Shown piece by piece: positions 8,218 to 16,022 of a stretch of 32,066 nucleotides of DNA. The position numbers and the translations under genes are program-made. The notes below the pieces were generated by a model. The model ran no database searches. It was not told the DNA's origin and worked only from the letters and a program-made list of their open reading frames with translations. The DNA comes from Dehalococcoidia bacterium. GTDB lineage: Bacteria > Chloroflexota > Dehalococcoidia > Lucifugimonadales > SHYF01. Position 1 is the stretch's first letter. Every line of letters starts with the position of its first letter. The stretch spans positions 1 through 32,066 of the forward strand of contig JAUSCR010000083.1 of the NCBI GenBank assembly GCA_030651175.1, in the 5' to 3' direction.

Positions 8218-9129
8218 TCAATCCTCTGGGATTATGTGAGCGCCCTGCATAATGGGCCTGGTTATACGCACCTGGCCCGGAAGCAGTGCCTTGTCGGCCA
8301 TGTCAGCCATCTCATAGGCGATGGTAAGCTCTCTGCCCTGGGTCAGGGCCAGGACAGTAGGGCCGGCGCCGGAAAGAAACACGCCGAGGGCGCCAGCCTC
8401 CAGCGCGCTACGGAATAGAAGGCGCATCGCCGGCATCAGGGCCTGGCGGGCAGGCTGGTGCAGCCTGTCCTGGGTGGCCACCCTCAGATACTCCAGCCGC
8501 CCTGTCGCCAGGGCATTAATAAGCAGGGCAACCCTCCCAGCATTATACACTGCGTCCTCGCGGCTGACCTGTGGTGAAAGAATGCCTCGCGCCTTTTCCG
8601 TGGGCATGGGGGTGTCTGGAATGAACATCACGGCGCGGAGGTCTTCGGGGAAAGGCACCTGGGCGTGAAGCAGGGTCTCCTGGTCCCGCACCACTATCTG
8701 GCAGCCACCGAAAAGGGCCGCGGTAACGTTGTCCGGGTGGCCTTCCATCTCCACAGCCAGTCGCCATATCAGGTCCAGGTCCAACCCCTTCGCTCCCGCT
8801 ACGGCGCTGGCCGCCAGCAGGCCTCCCACGATAGCGGAGGAGCTGCTCCCCAGTCCTCGTGCCAGAGGTATCTGGTTCCGGCAGGTGATGGATAAGGATG
8901 GCACAGGCAGACCCGCCTCCCGGAAGTACCGCTCCGCCGCCTTGTAAACCAGGTTGTAGCGGCCGGTGCTTAGAGAGCCTGCGCCTTCCCCCTTCACCCG
9001 TAGCGCAGGTCTTTCGCTGGGGCGCAACTCAATCTGGTTCCATATGTCCAGGGCCATGCCCAGGCAATCAAACCCAGGCCCCAGGTTTGCTGTGGTAGCT
9101 GGGATGCTTAGCTTGATCAGATCCTTCAT
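8218..9129 (-). CDS. thrB: Homoserine kinase
   Basis: The protein is a GHMP-family kinase that phosphorylates homoserine on the way to threonine. It starts MKDLIKLSIPATTANLGPGFD, the typical homoserine kinase opening, and carries the ATP loop LARGLGSSSSAIVGG at about residues 89-103 and a C-terminal FLSGAGPTVLAL. The track start at 9159 adds ten unconvincing residues, so the ATG at 9129 is chosen, giving 303 residues, normal for ThrB. It heads an operon with lysC, its pathway neighbour, 12 bases downstream. hom and thrC are not in the window. A TATACT box with a TG extension lies just upstream. Confidence 0.95.
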   Translation of the reverse strand: MKDLIKLSIPATTANLGPGFDCLGMALDIWNQIELRPSERPALRVKGEGAGSLSTGRYNLVYKAAERYFREAGLPVPSLSITCRNQIPLARGLGSSSSAIVGGLLAASAVAGAKGLDLDLIWRLAVEMEGHPDNVTAALFGGCQIVVRDQETLLHAQVPFPEDLRAVMFIPDTPMPTEKARGILSPQVSREDAVYNAGRVALLINALATGRLEYLRVATQDRLHQPARQALMPAMRLLFRSALEAGALGVFLSGAGPTVLALTQGRELTIAYEMADMADKALLPGQVRITRPIMQGAHIIPED

Positions 9130-9149
9130 TGAGCAACACACCCAAGGGG

Positions 9150-9158
9150 AGTATACCA
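9150..9158 (-). promoter_or_regulatory. Candidate extended -10 promoter of thrB-lysC operon
   Basis: On the minus strand TGGTATACT gives an extended -10 box (TGn plus a 5/6 hexamer) about 20 bases before the thrB ATG. No -35 box is clear, which extended -10 promoters can do without. The implied leader is very short, so confidence is low. Confidence 0.3.
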
Positions 9159-9205
9159 CTCCCTTGTCCTATGGCCCCAGGGATTCGCTGTCTTGGTTCT
9201 GTTTG

Positions 9206-9378
9206 CTAGCAGGGTGTTAAAAACTCTTTCAACCATCCCCCTGACCCCAGTTCCTTCGGCCTACTCAGGACAGGCCTGGCCAGAACGGGGGGGAAGAAAT
9301 TGCATCTGAGGGACACCCTCAGACTCCCGGCAGAGGGGCTTCGCCCCTCTGCACTCCCCTTTTTCATTACCCTCCTAG
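9206..9378. repeat. Structured repeat family, copy B, with inverted CTAG ends
   Basis: This copy starts ctagcagggtgttaaaaa and ends tttttcattaccctcctag, which are imperfect inverted repeats of each other. Inside are ccatccccctga, the hairpin ctgaggg-aca-ccctcag and the cagaggggcttcgcccctctg hairpin. Compared with copies A, C and D the second hairpin has changed one base on each arm, keeping pairing. It lies upstream of the thrB operon. Confidence 0.85.
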
Positions 9379-9405
9379 TGCGTGGTGACACCAACCAATG
9401 CACTA

Positions 9406-9474
9406 CTACTCCGCTCGTGGTGAGCCTGCCCGCCCTGAGCGAAGCCGAAGGGTCAAACCATACGAGCGGAGTAG
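9406..9474. repeat. Inverted repeat carrying the 'cctgagcgaagccgaag' module
   Basis: Thirteen-base perfect arms (ctactccgctcgt at 9406-9418 and its complement at 9462-9474) enclose gagcctgcccgccctgagcg and then aagccgaaggg. The enclosed module is the complement of the one in copies A and D, so repeat parts have been shuffled. It abuts copy B and lies just after the PEP mutase-family gene. Confidence 0.7.
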
Positions 9475-9491
9475 GGGTCAACCTATCAAGT

Positions 9492-10373
9492 TTATGACCT
9501 TGCTGGCTTTTCCACCGTCATTTCCTCCAAGCGCCAGTAGTCGGGCAGGTCAACTGTCTCATTGATCTCTTGCATGATGGCAGTCACCGTGGCGGGGTCC
9601 AGGCTGGTTTTCCCGGTTTCTTTTAGCTCCCGCATGGTATCCCGAATGGCGCGGAAGGCGGATACCAGCGCTACGTGGGGGTCCAAAAGCAACGGATAGC
9701 CTAGCCTGGCCATATCTTTGACAGTGGCGTTCAGGCTCTCCAATCTTCCCGGCATCACGAACATAACCAAGGGAGCGCCGATTCCCCTGTGCAGCAGCTC
9801 CACTTCCTGCCTGGTGCGGCCAGCGACCACGATCATGTCGGCGCCCGCGGCCCGGTAGGCGCGGCCCCGTTCTATGGCCTGCGGCACGCCCTCGTTGCGA
9901 ACGCCGTTGGTGCGCGCAATGATAATGAAGTCCGCGTCTTCCCGTGCTGCCACGGCGGCCTTCACCTTGTCCACCATGGCCTCAAGAGGAACCAGGTGCT
10001 CCACCCCTTTGTGGTGGTGGGCCCGTTTTGGGACTATCTGGTCCTCGATTTCGATGGCGGCGGCGCCGGCACGCTCGTACTCCCTGACTGTCCTCATAGT
10101 GTGCAGTGGCTCGCCGAAACCCGTTGCTCCGTCCACGATGAGTGGAATGCGTGTCTTCTGAGTGATCTGGCGTATGGCGGTGGCCATCTCCGTCACTGTA
10201 ATCATGGCCTCGGTGACGTTAAGGGCGTACCCCACTGTACCTGCACCCAGGTAAGCCGCTTCAAAACCCAGGCGCTCCGCCAGCTTGGCGGTCAGTGGGT
10301 CATAGCAACCCCCAGCCAGCACAGTTTCTCCACCGGCAATTAGCTCGCGCAGTCTCCGACCTGGTCCTCCCAT
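9492..10373 (-). CDS. Isocitrate lyase/PEP mutase superfamily protein with altered active site
   Basis: The 293-residue protein has the TIM-barrel layout of the PEP mutase/methylisocitrate lyase family, whose members make or break C-C or C-P bonds in 2-oxo and dicarboxylic acids. Seen are AGGCYDPLTAKLAERLGFEA, LIVDGATGFGEP where the family normally has DADxGFG, and EIEDQIVPKRAHHHKGVE where lyases have KKCGH or KRCGH. The second Asp of the metal motif and the loop cysteine are therefore both absent. The start at 10373 is chosen because GAGGAGGT sits just before it; the track's ATG at 10388 overlaps that ribosome site. A decarboxylase or other non-lyase role is possible. The substrate is unknown. 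Confidence 0.82.
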   Translation of the reverse strand: MGGPGRRLRELIAGGETVLAGGCYDPLTAKLAERLGFEAAYLGAGTVGYALNVTEAMITVTEMATAIRQITQKTRIPLIVDGATGFGEPLHTMRTVREYERAGAAAIEIEDQIVPKRAHHHKGVEHLVPLEAMVDKVKAAVAAREDADFIIIARTNGVRNEGVPQAIERGRAYRAAGADMIVVAGRTRQEVELLHRGIGAPLVMFVMPGRLESLNATVKDMARLGYPLLLDPHVALVSAFRAIRDTMRELKETGKTSLDPATVTAIMQEINETVDLPDYWRLEEMTVEKPARS

Positions 10374-10482
10374 GGCGCACCTCCTCATTAGCAGTAATTG
10401 ATGCCTGGATTGTAGTCAAATCAGGAGCCAGGCACAACCTCAGAAACACAGCGGTTGGCAATACCTATGGTTCAGCAAATCG

Positions 10483-12807
10483 CTAGGCTTCTGCCGCTGC
10501 CTTGCGCTTCAACCCCTCAAGTATCTTCCCAGGGGACATAGGTAGCTCCGTGAAGCGCACGCCTGTCGCATGGTATATCCCGTTCGCCACGGCAGCTAGC
10601 GGCGGAACGATTGAGCACTCGCCCACGCCACGAACGCCGAACGGATGGCCAGGGTTTGGGACCTCCACAAGCACCGCGTCAATCATGGGCAGGTCCAAGG
10701 AGGTGGGCATGCGGTAATCCAGGAAAGTGGAATTTGCCATTGCGCCATCCTTGTTGAAGACGTACTCTTCGTTCAATGCCCATCCAATACCCTGGGCTGC
10801 TCCGCCTTGGATTTGCCCCTCAACATACGTGGGATGGATAGCTTTGCCCACGTCCTGCACCGCTGTGTATCGTAGGATGGTAACCTTGCCTGTATCGGCG
10901 TCAACTTCAACATCAACGATATGATGGGCAAAGGCGTTCCCAACGCCTCTGGGGTTAACCGCAGCACGGCCCACAATTGGACCACCTGTGCCATTCAACC
11001 TGGGAGCCAGGCTCCTGAGTGTCATGGATAGCGCAGGGTCCTGCTTGTGCCTGAGAACCCCATGAGTATACTCCACGTTCTCAATGGGAACGCCCCAGAT
11101 GGTGGCGGCCCGCTTCAGGAGCTGGCTGACCACATCCTGCGCTGCTTGATAGCAAGCTGTCCCCATTTTGAAGGTAACGCCACTTCCTCCTGCGCCCGAG
11201 CTGTATCCAATGGAGTCGGTATCCACAATGGCAGGCCGTACGTCATGGGCAGGGATGCCCAGCACTTCGGCCACATGCATGGCCATGGCAACTCGACTGC
11301 CCCCAATGTCCGGGGAACCTTCTATTAGAGTGGCCGTGCCGTCTGGGTTCACGCTTACCACGGCGCTGGCTGGCCCCGTGCCGTTCATCCAAGCGCCACT
11401 GGCAAAGCCGCGCCCGCGGTATTTGCCAGTCAATGGAGTAGCGGAGTGCGGATGGCTCTTGGCGGCATTCAAAACCTCCACGTTCCCTATCTTGCCAAAC
11501 ACTGGCCCAGGCACCTGGCGGGTACCTTCTCTGGATGCGTTCAACAGCCGGAACTCAATAGGGTCCATTCCAAGTTTCTCGCACAGCTCATCCACTACCG
11601 ACTCGACGGCAAAAGCGGCGGCTGGGGAACCTGGTGCTCGGTAGGCCGCAGCCTTAGGGACGTTGACCACAACATCGTATGCGTCAATATGACCGTTGGG
11701 GATATTGTAAGGCGCAAACATAGTGCGGCAGCCGCCTGAAACGGGCGACCCCGGGAATGCGCCTGCTTCATAGATCATGGTTGTTTCCGCTGCCGTAATA
11801 TGGCCGTCTCTTGTTGCGCCCATTTTCACTCGGATGTGTGTCCCTGAGGTGGGGCCAGTACCGATAAAAACCTCTGCGCGGTTCATGGTGATTTTGACGG
11901 GGCGGCCCGCTTTCTTGGAAAGCATGGCGGCCACAGGTTCCAAGTACACACCTCCAACGCCTTTCCCGCCAAAACCTCCTCCTATCTCCATGGGAACAAC
12001 CTTCAGGTGGGAATAGGGGAGATTGAGGATGCGGGCAATGTGGTCGCGGAAGGCGAAATGCGATTGACTGCTGCACCAAATGGTCAGGTAGCCATCGTTA
12101 TTCCAATGGGCTGTTGCAGCGTGGGGCTCTATGTACCCTTGATGCACAGGGCGGGTGTGGAACTCCCGCTCCACCACCACGTCCGCCTGGCGGAATCCCC
12201 CTTCAACGTCGCCCAACCGGAACTCAAAGTGGTTTGATATGTTTGTCTTCTTGTCGCTGGCGCCATATCCGCCTCCTCTGACCTGGGGAGCGGACATCTG
12301 CACCAGGCGTTCGTGCAAGATTGGCGCGTTCTCTTTCATTGCCTCGCGGCCATCCAGCACAACGGGCAGAACCTCATACTCTACCTCAATCAAGCCCAGG
12401 GCCTGCTCGGCTACGTCATTGCTGGTGGCCGCCACTGCTGCCACGGCATGTCCCCTATACAACGCCTTTTCCCTGGCCATAACGTTTCTACTGTAGAAAC
12501 CGTAGTTGAGCATAGCGCCCTCCTCCAGGTCCGCAACCTCCGCCGAAACCTCCGGCATATCATCGCGGGTCACCACCGCCTTCACTCCAGGCAACGCCGT
12601 GGCCTTGGTCAAGTTGATTGACTTGATCCGAGCATGGGCGTGGGGACTGCGAAGAATCTTGCCAACGAGCACTCCGGAGGGATAGATGTCAGCGCTGTAG
12701 CGAGCATTGCCCGTGACTTTATCCACGCCGTCATGTCTGTCCGGGCGAGTGCCTATTACGGTGAATTGTTCCGCCATCCCTGGGACGGTGGGTTTGTTGT
12801 CTGGCAT
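10483..12807 (-). CDS. Xanthine dehydrogenase/CoxL family molybdopterin-binding large subunit
   Basis: This is the molybdenum-cofactor subunit of a hydroxylase in the xanthine oxidase family, which oxidises aldehydes, N-heterocycles or related compounds. The N-terminal a/b hammerhead domain opens IGTRPDRHDGVDKVTGNARY. Molybdopterin contacts include IGGGFGGKG and YRAPGSPAAAFAVES, and the C-terminal GVGECSIVPPLAAVANGIY carries the catalytic Glu. The CO dehydrogenase loop AYRCSFR is absent, so it is not form I CoxL. The start at 12807 (MPDNKPTVPG) follows AAGGAGG; the upstream 64 residues in the track are not protein-like. Iron-sulfur and FAD subunits are not adjacent. The length of 774 residues is normal. 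Confidence 0.9.
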   Translation of the reverse strand: MPDNKPTVPGMAEQFTVIGTRPDRHDGVDKVTGNARYSADIYPSGVLVGKILRSPHAHARIKSINLTKATALPGVKAVVTRDDMPEVSAEVADLEEGAMLNYGFYSRNVMAREKALYRGHAVAAVAATSNDVAEQALGLIEVEYEVLPVVLDGREAMKENAPILHERLVQMSAPQVRGGGYGASDKKTNISNHFEFRLGDVEGGFRQADVVVEREFHTRPVHQGYIEPHAATAHWNNDGYLTIWCSSQSHFAFRDHIARILNLPYSHLKVVPMEIGGGFGGKGVGGVYLEPVAAMLSKKAGRPVKITMNRAEVFIGTGPTSGTHIRVKMGATRDGHITAAETTMIYEAGAFPGSPVSGGCRTMFAPYNIPNGHIDAYDVVVNVPKAAAYRAPGSPAAAFAVESVVDELCEKLGMDPIEFRLLNASREGTRQVPGPVFGKIGNVEVLNAAKSHPHSATPLTGKYRGRGFASGAWMNGTGPASAVVSVNPDGTATLIEGSPDIGGSRVAMAMHVAEVLGIPAHDVRPAIVDTDSIGYSSGAGGSGVTFKMGTACYQAAQDVVSQLLKRAATIWGVPIENVEYTHGVLRHKQDPALSMTLRSLAPRLNGTGGPIVGRAAVNPRGVGNAFAHHIVDVEVDADTGKVTILRYTAVQDVGKAIHPTYVEGQIQGGAAQGIGWALNEEYVFNKDGAMANSTFLDYRMPTSLDLPMIDAVLVEVPNPGHPFGVRGVGECSIVPPLAAVANGIYHATGVRFTELPMSPGKILEGLKRKAAAEA

Positions 12808-12973
12808 TGATCGCCTCCTTGCGTGTGTTCCTGCTATTCCAAGCGCGCCTCTGTTATCATCTGGCCTGCCCATTGTGCCAGAAACAGCCGCCCAAGGATA
12901 GCTGTACTTAACCACATCTGCTGGGAGATGGCAAGCAAAGCCACTGTTCCCACAGCGGCCCTGCAATGCGGAC

Positions 12974-13002
12974 TTGTCTCCCACCGCGCCGGCACTCATA
13001 AT
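12974..13002 (+). promoter_or_regulatory. Candidate promoter of the zinc-ribbon gene
   Basis: TTGTCT and CATAAT are spaced by 17 bases, with 4/6 and 5/6 consensus matches. The start would leave a leader of about 80 bases before the ATG at 13088. The space 12808-13087 is the divergent region between this gene and the molybdoenzyme gene; nothing else stands out in it. Confidence 0.4.
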
Positions 13003-13087
13003 ATCCTATATCAGCGCTTGCACCTGCCTGCTGCCACGGCGGGGGTGAGACCTCGACAGTTTCGCTGGATGACATAAGGAGGAGTCC

Positions 13088-13306
13088 ATGCCAGGTGACA
13101 TGATGAACGTAGTCCAGATGTGTGGCGTGTGCAAGACGGAGATTGCAACCATACAGGTGAAGAAAGAGAACATGATGCTTTCCACCAGGGCACAACTCTG
13201 GTGCCCTACCTGCCAGGCCCAGCGGCCAGAGATTCGCGATGCCGCCGGGCGGCTGACCGCCATACAGCAAGAGGTAGAGACCTATCCCAGAATTGACGCC
13301 AGCTAG
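13088..13306 (+). CDS. Small zinc-ribbon protein
   Basis: This 72-residue protein has two CxxC knuckles, MCGVC near residue 12 and WCPTC near residue 39, as in a single zinc ribbon. Its C-terminal part (about 45-65) is predicted helical. The ATG follows AAGGAGGAG at ideal spacing, supporting real translation. It has no secretion signal. A second four-Cys protein follows after an interspersed repeat. No specific function is recognised. Confidence 0.72.
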   Translation: MPGDMMNVVQMCGVCKTEIATIQVKKENMMLSTRAQLWCPTCQAQRPEIRDAAGRLTAIQQEVETYPRIDAS

Positions 13307-13320
13307 AAATTATCTCAAAT

Positions 13321-13404
13321 GTCACCCTGAGCAAAGCGAAGGGTCTGGGGTGGTCGGGAAAACCCCTCCCCAGATTCTTCGTCGCTGCGCTCCTCAGAAT
13401 GACA
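13321..13404. repeat. Interspersed palindromic repeat, 'tcaccctgag...cagaatgac' type
   Basis: It shares gtcaccctgag, gtctgggg, cccagattcttc and cagaatgac, in the same order, with 456-560. The middle differs (gtggtcgggaaaacccctcc). It lies between the two zinc-ribbon genes, and the track ORF at 13293 reads falsely through it. Confidence 0.7.
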
Positions 13405-13412
13405 AAGGCGTA

Positions 13413-13601
13413 ATGGCAACTGAAGAGCAGATTTCCCGAGTCCTCATAAGCCTGGCCGAGATCCAATCCTGCGGCCTGTGCGGCACACGCCTGCGATGGG
13501 GCGACTTCGAATGTCCCCATTGCGGCGCGGACCTCGACGACCAGTTGCGGCTTTGGGCACAAAGGCTGGTGGACGCCGTCAACCGCCCGTCCAACCAATG
13601 A
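13413..13601 (+). CDS. Small zinc-ribbon protein, second
   Basis: A 62-residue protein with the metal-binding pattern CGLCGTRLRWGDFECPHCG, a single zinc ribbon flanked by helices. The track ORF starts at 13293, but its first 40 codons lie in the repeat at 13321-13404; the ATG at 13413 (MATEEQIS) with AAAGG upstream is the likely start. It resembles the preceding gene only in type, not in sequence. The function is unknown. Confidence 0.65.
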   Translation: MATEEQISRVLISLAEIQSCGLCGTRLRWGDFECPHCGADLDDQLRLWAQRLVDAVNRPSNQ

Positions 13602-13781
13602 GTCTACTTGCCGCTGCCCCACCACTGTTGCTTCTGTGATAAACTAGCCCCCGGCAGCAGGGACACGCACTCGATGCCCTCCTCCGTCAACGGCGGGCAT
13701 CCAGGGCGCCTCCACTGTAGCTAGTAGCAGTTCATCTCTATGTGGTCATATCTGGTAATGTCCTGAGCGAAAAGGAGACTT

Positions 13782-14549
13782 ATGCGCACCAACAGCACAA
13801 AGGTTAAGCTGTCCCAGGGCAAGGTGGTATTTGGGGCCATAGTAAACGAATACTCCCCGGCAACGGTGGAGTTGTTCGGCGCCCTTGGCTTTGATTTCGT
13901 GTTTATAGACTGCGAGCACGGGCCAATGAGCGTGGACCAGGTGGAAAACATGGTCCGGGCCGCCGAGGTGTTCGGCATAACTCCCATCGCCCGCATCCCG
14001 AACCACGACGACTCTACCATCCTGCGCTTCCTTGACCGGGGTGTGCAGGGCATCATTGTGCCCCACATCAACACCCGGGCGCAGGCCGAGGCCGTGGCCA
14101 AGGCCGCCCGCTACTATCCGGAGGGGCACCGCGGTTCAGCGGGCGGCCGCCCGCAGGATTACGGGGTGGGTGGTAACAGAGACGAGGCTATCCGGTGGGT
14201 GAACTCCCAGACCCTGGTCATACCCATGTGTGAAGAGGTAGAGGCAGTGAAGAACCTGGACGAGATCCTCAAGGTGCCTGGCGTGGACATAGTGCACGTG
14301 GCCTCCGGGGACCTGACCCAGAGCATGGGCAACGCTCCCCAGGCAGAGGTGCGACGGGTGATGGATGGGGTGATACCCAGGATAAAGGCCGCTGGCAAAG
14401 GGGTGGGCATAGGAGGTAACAACCCCTCCGATATCGCCCGCATAGCCCAGGTGATCAAGCTGGGGGCCAACTTTATTACCATAGGCGCGCAGGGGTTGAT
14501 GCGGCTGGGCGCGGAGGACTTCCGAAAGAAGGTACAGGCCGCTTTGTAG
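13782..14549 (+). CDS. HpcH/HpaI family aldolase
   Basis: A class II (metal-dependent) aldolase of the HpcH/HpaI family, which cleaves 4-hydroxy-2-oxo acids to pyruvate or oxoacids and an aldehyde. Active-site elements are FIDCEHGPMS (the His base), IARIPNHD (the Arg that holds the carboxylate), PMCEEVEAVKNL (metal Glu) and VASGDLTQSMG (metal Asp), so it should be active. The length of 255 residues is typical. The ATG follows AAAAGGAG. The gene stands alone and ends before a strong terminator. A paralogue of the same family lies at 28958. The substrate cannot be read from sequence. Confidence 0.9.
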   Translation: MRTNSTKVKLSQGKVVFGAIVNEYSPATVELFGALGFDFVFIDCEHGPMSVDQVENMVRAAEVFGITPIARIPNHDDSTILRFLDRGVQGIIVPHINTRAQAEAVAKAARYYPEGHRGSAGGRPQDYGVGGNRDEAIRWVNSQTLVIPMCEEVEAVKNLDEILKVPGVDIVHVASGDLTQSMGNAPQAEVRRVMDGVIPRIKAAGKGVGIGGNNPSDIARIAQVIKLGANFITIGAQGLMRLGAEDFRKKVQAAL

Positions 14550-14607
14550 CCTGTGCCTTGGGCGGCAGGATGCTGTTGGATTCCATGCACGCCTGCCTGA
14601 CCTGAAC

Positions 14608-14655
14608 GAAGACCCCCGTAGGGATGCAATGCCCTGCACACCTACGGGGGTCTTC
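14608..14655. terminator. Bidirectional hairpin terminator
   Basis: Perfect 15-bp arms (gaagacccccgtagg and complement) flank an 18-base loop. The plus side continues ccctttt. It lies between two converging genes. The following ttccagcagcctgctag matches the end of the structured repeat family (copies A, C, D), suggesting that repeat ends and terminators share sequence here. Confidence 0.85.
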
Positions 14656-14696
14656 CCTTTTCCAGCAGCCTGCTAGTCCGTGTAGGGCAAGGCTCT

Positions 14697-16022
14697 CTAC
14701 CGCAAAGCCCAGTACAGCACCTGCCGTGCCGTTGCATCTGCGGCAGACCAGTTGAGTGTGAAGCCATCGCTGGTGAAGCCCGATAGGGTGGCCTGGGCAT
14801 TCAACGTGGTTGGCCCGGTGGCCATCGTGACTACCGCGTTGGTGGCAGTGTAGCTATTGGTATCCGACGGGTCAACGTTCCTGGCCTGGCTCCAGATGCT
14901 GCCCTGCGCCGCAGAGGATATGCCAGCGCCTACCGACAGTGTGTTGGGCGCTACAATGGTGGTGCCTGCGACCATGTTCCTGCTCAGGAACATGAGGCTC
15001 CGAGGCTGGAAGCCGACGCCAGTTACGGTCTGGCTGCCGGTAGCGGCTGGCTGCGCAAAGTTGCCCACCAGGTGGCTGCCTCCCTTGAGGGCCAGGTAGA
15101 AGATGGGCGTGGAAGCCGCCGGCGCATTGGACTTGTTGACTGTGAAACCATCAACGTCCATGGAGACGAAGGCGGCAATGGCGTCCTGGGCGGGAGGCGC
15201 TGCGTTGGTCAGCAGCAGAATGGAGGCGTTGGTGCGCTGCTGGGACCTCTTGGAAGTGTTGGCAGTATCGGCGTCCCTGGTTGCGACCACCACGGCCCCC
15301 TGGGAGGTGGAGCTCTGGGCAATGCCCAGAGACAATTGAGAGAAGAGCAGTCCGGTATCGTTGGCGCCAGCCGCAGTCCCGCCAAAAAGGAAGAGGACGA
15401 AGTCGGGCTGGAAGCCCAAACCCGTCACCGCCTGGTTGCCGGTGGTAATCGAGAGGTTGAAAGTGCTGGCCACGGCGTTGGTGAGGCCGTCGCCGCCCAG
15501 GGCGATGTAGTGGATGGTATCGGCCCGGGCCTCGTTGGTAGTCCAGTTGATTGTGAAGCCGTCGGCGTCAAAGGAGGTTAGCTCTGCCTTGGCCGCAAGG
15601 GTGGGCGTGCCGTTTGAGAGCATCAAGATCATGTTGGTTGCCGACTTCCAGCTTCCCGCGTTGGAAGTCAAAGCGGCATCGTCCTCGGCGATTGCCACTC
15701 CACGCTCGTTGGCCGCGCCCGTGGCAAAGCCAAAGCCCGTGCTCTGCATGGCGGCGAATCCTGCGGCTGTCTGGCGGGTCCAGAAGAAGATGACTGCCTT
15801 GGGCTGGAAGCCTACGCCTGTGATGGCCTGGCTGGCCGGCGCGCCTGCCGTGACCTTGGTGAAGCTGCCTTTGGCCACCCGCACGAAGGCAGCCGAGGTG
15901 GTGACGGTGTTGCCTGCCACCGGCACGGAGTCGGTGAGCAAGGCCATGGTACGCCCCTGGACGAGGCTGGCCCCAAACAGGGACAGCGCCAGGAGCAGCA
16001 CGGCGCACTGTAGAGCTTTCAT
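14697..16022 (-). CDS. Secreted protein with three internal repeats, probable SipW-type substrate
   Basis: I do not recognise the family. The N-terminus has a hydrophobic stretch (about 5-20) followed by ALLTDSVPVAGNTVTTSAAF, which resembles the start of mature TasA/camelysin proteins cut by SipW-type peptidases (FxDxxxxxGNTFxxG). The rest is three repeats of about 130 residues. Each has GVGFQP-hydrophobic strand (about 68, 200, 334), then DxDGFTxN (about 152, 288, 417) and ends in a strand such as IHYIALGG, IFYLALKGG or VLYWALR. The composition is rich in Ala, Thr, Gly and Ser, as in beta-rich surface proteins. The ATG directly follows the stop of the signal peptidase gene, so the two are co-expressed. 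Confidence 0.7.
   Translation of the reverse strand: MKALQCAVLLLALSLFGASLVQGRTMALLTDSVPVAGNTVTTSAAFVRVAKGSFTKVTAGAPASQAITGVGFQPKAVIFFWTRQTAAGFAAMQSTGFGFATGAANERGVAIAEDDAALTSNAGSWKSATNMILMLSNGTPTLAAKAELTSFDADGFTINWTTNEARADTIHYIALGGDGLTNAVASTFNLSITTGNQAVTGLGFQPDFVLFLFGGTAAGANDTGLLFSQLSLGIAQSSTSQGAVVVATRDADTANTSKRSQQRTNASILLLTNAAPPAQDAIAAFVSMDVDGFTVNKSNAPAASTPIFYLALKGGSHLVGNFAQPAATGSQTVTGVGFQPRSLMFLSRNMVAGTTIVAPNTLSVGAGISSAAQGSIWSQARNVDPSDTNSYTATNAVVTMATGPTTLNAQATLSGFTSDGFTLNWSAADATARQVLYWALR

Noticed and set aside
10483-12807. CO dehydrogenase form I (CoxL)
   Set aside because: The diagnostic AYRCSFR loop is absent and the CoxS/CoxM partners are not adjacent.
12808-12999. N-terminal 64 residues of the molybdoenzyme ORF
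   Set aside because: AAGGAGG directly before the ATG at 12807 and the family start agree; the upstream part is not conserved-looking.
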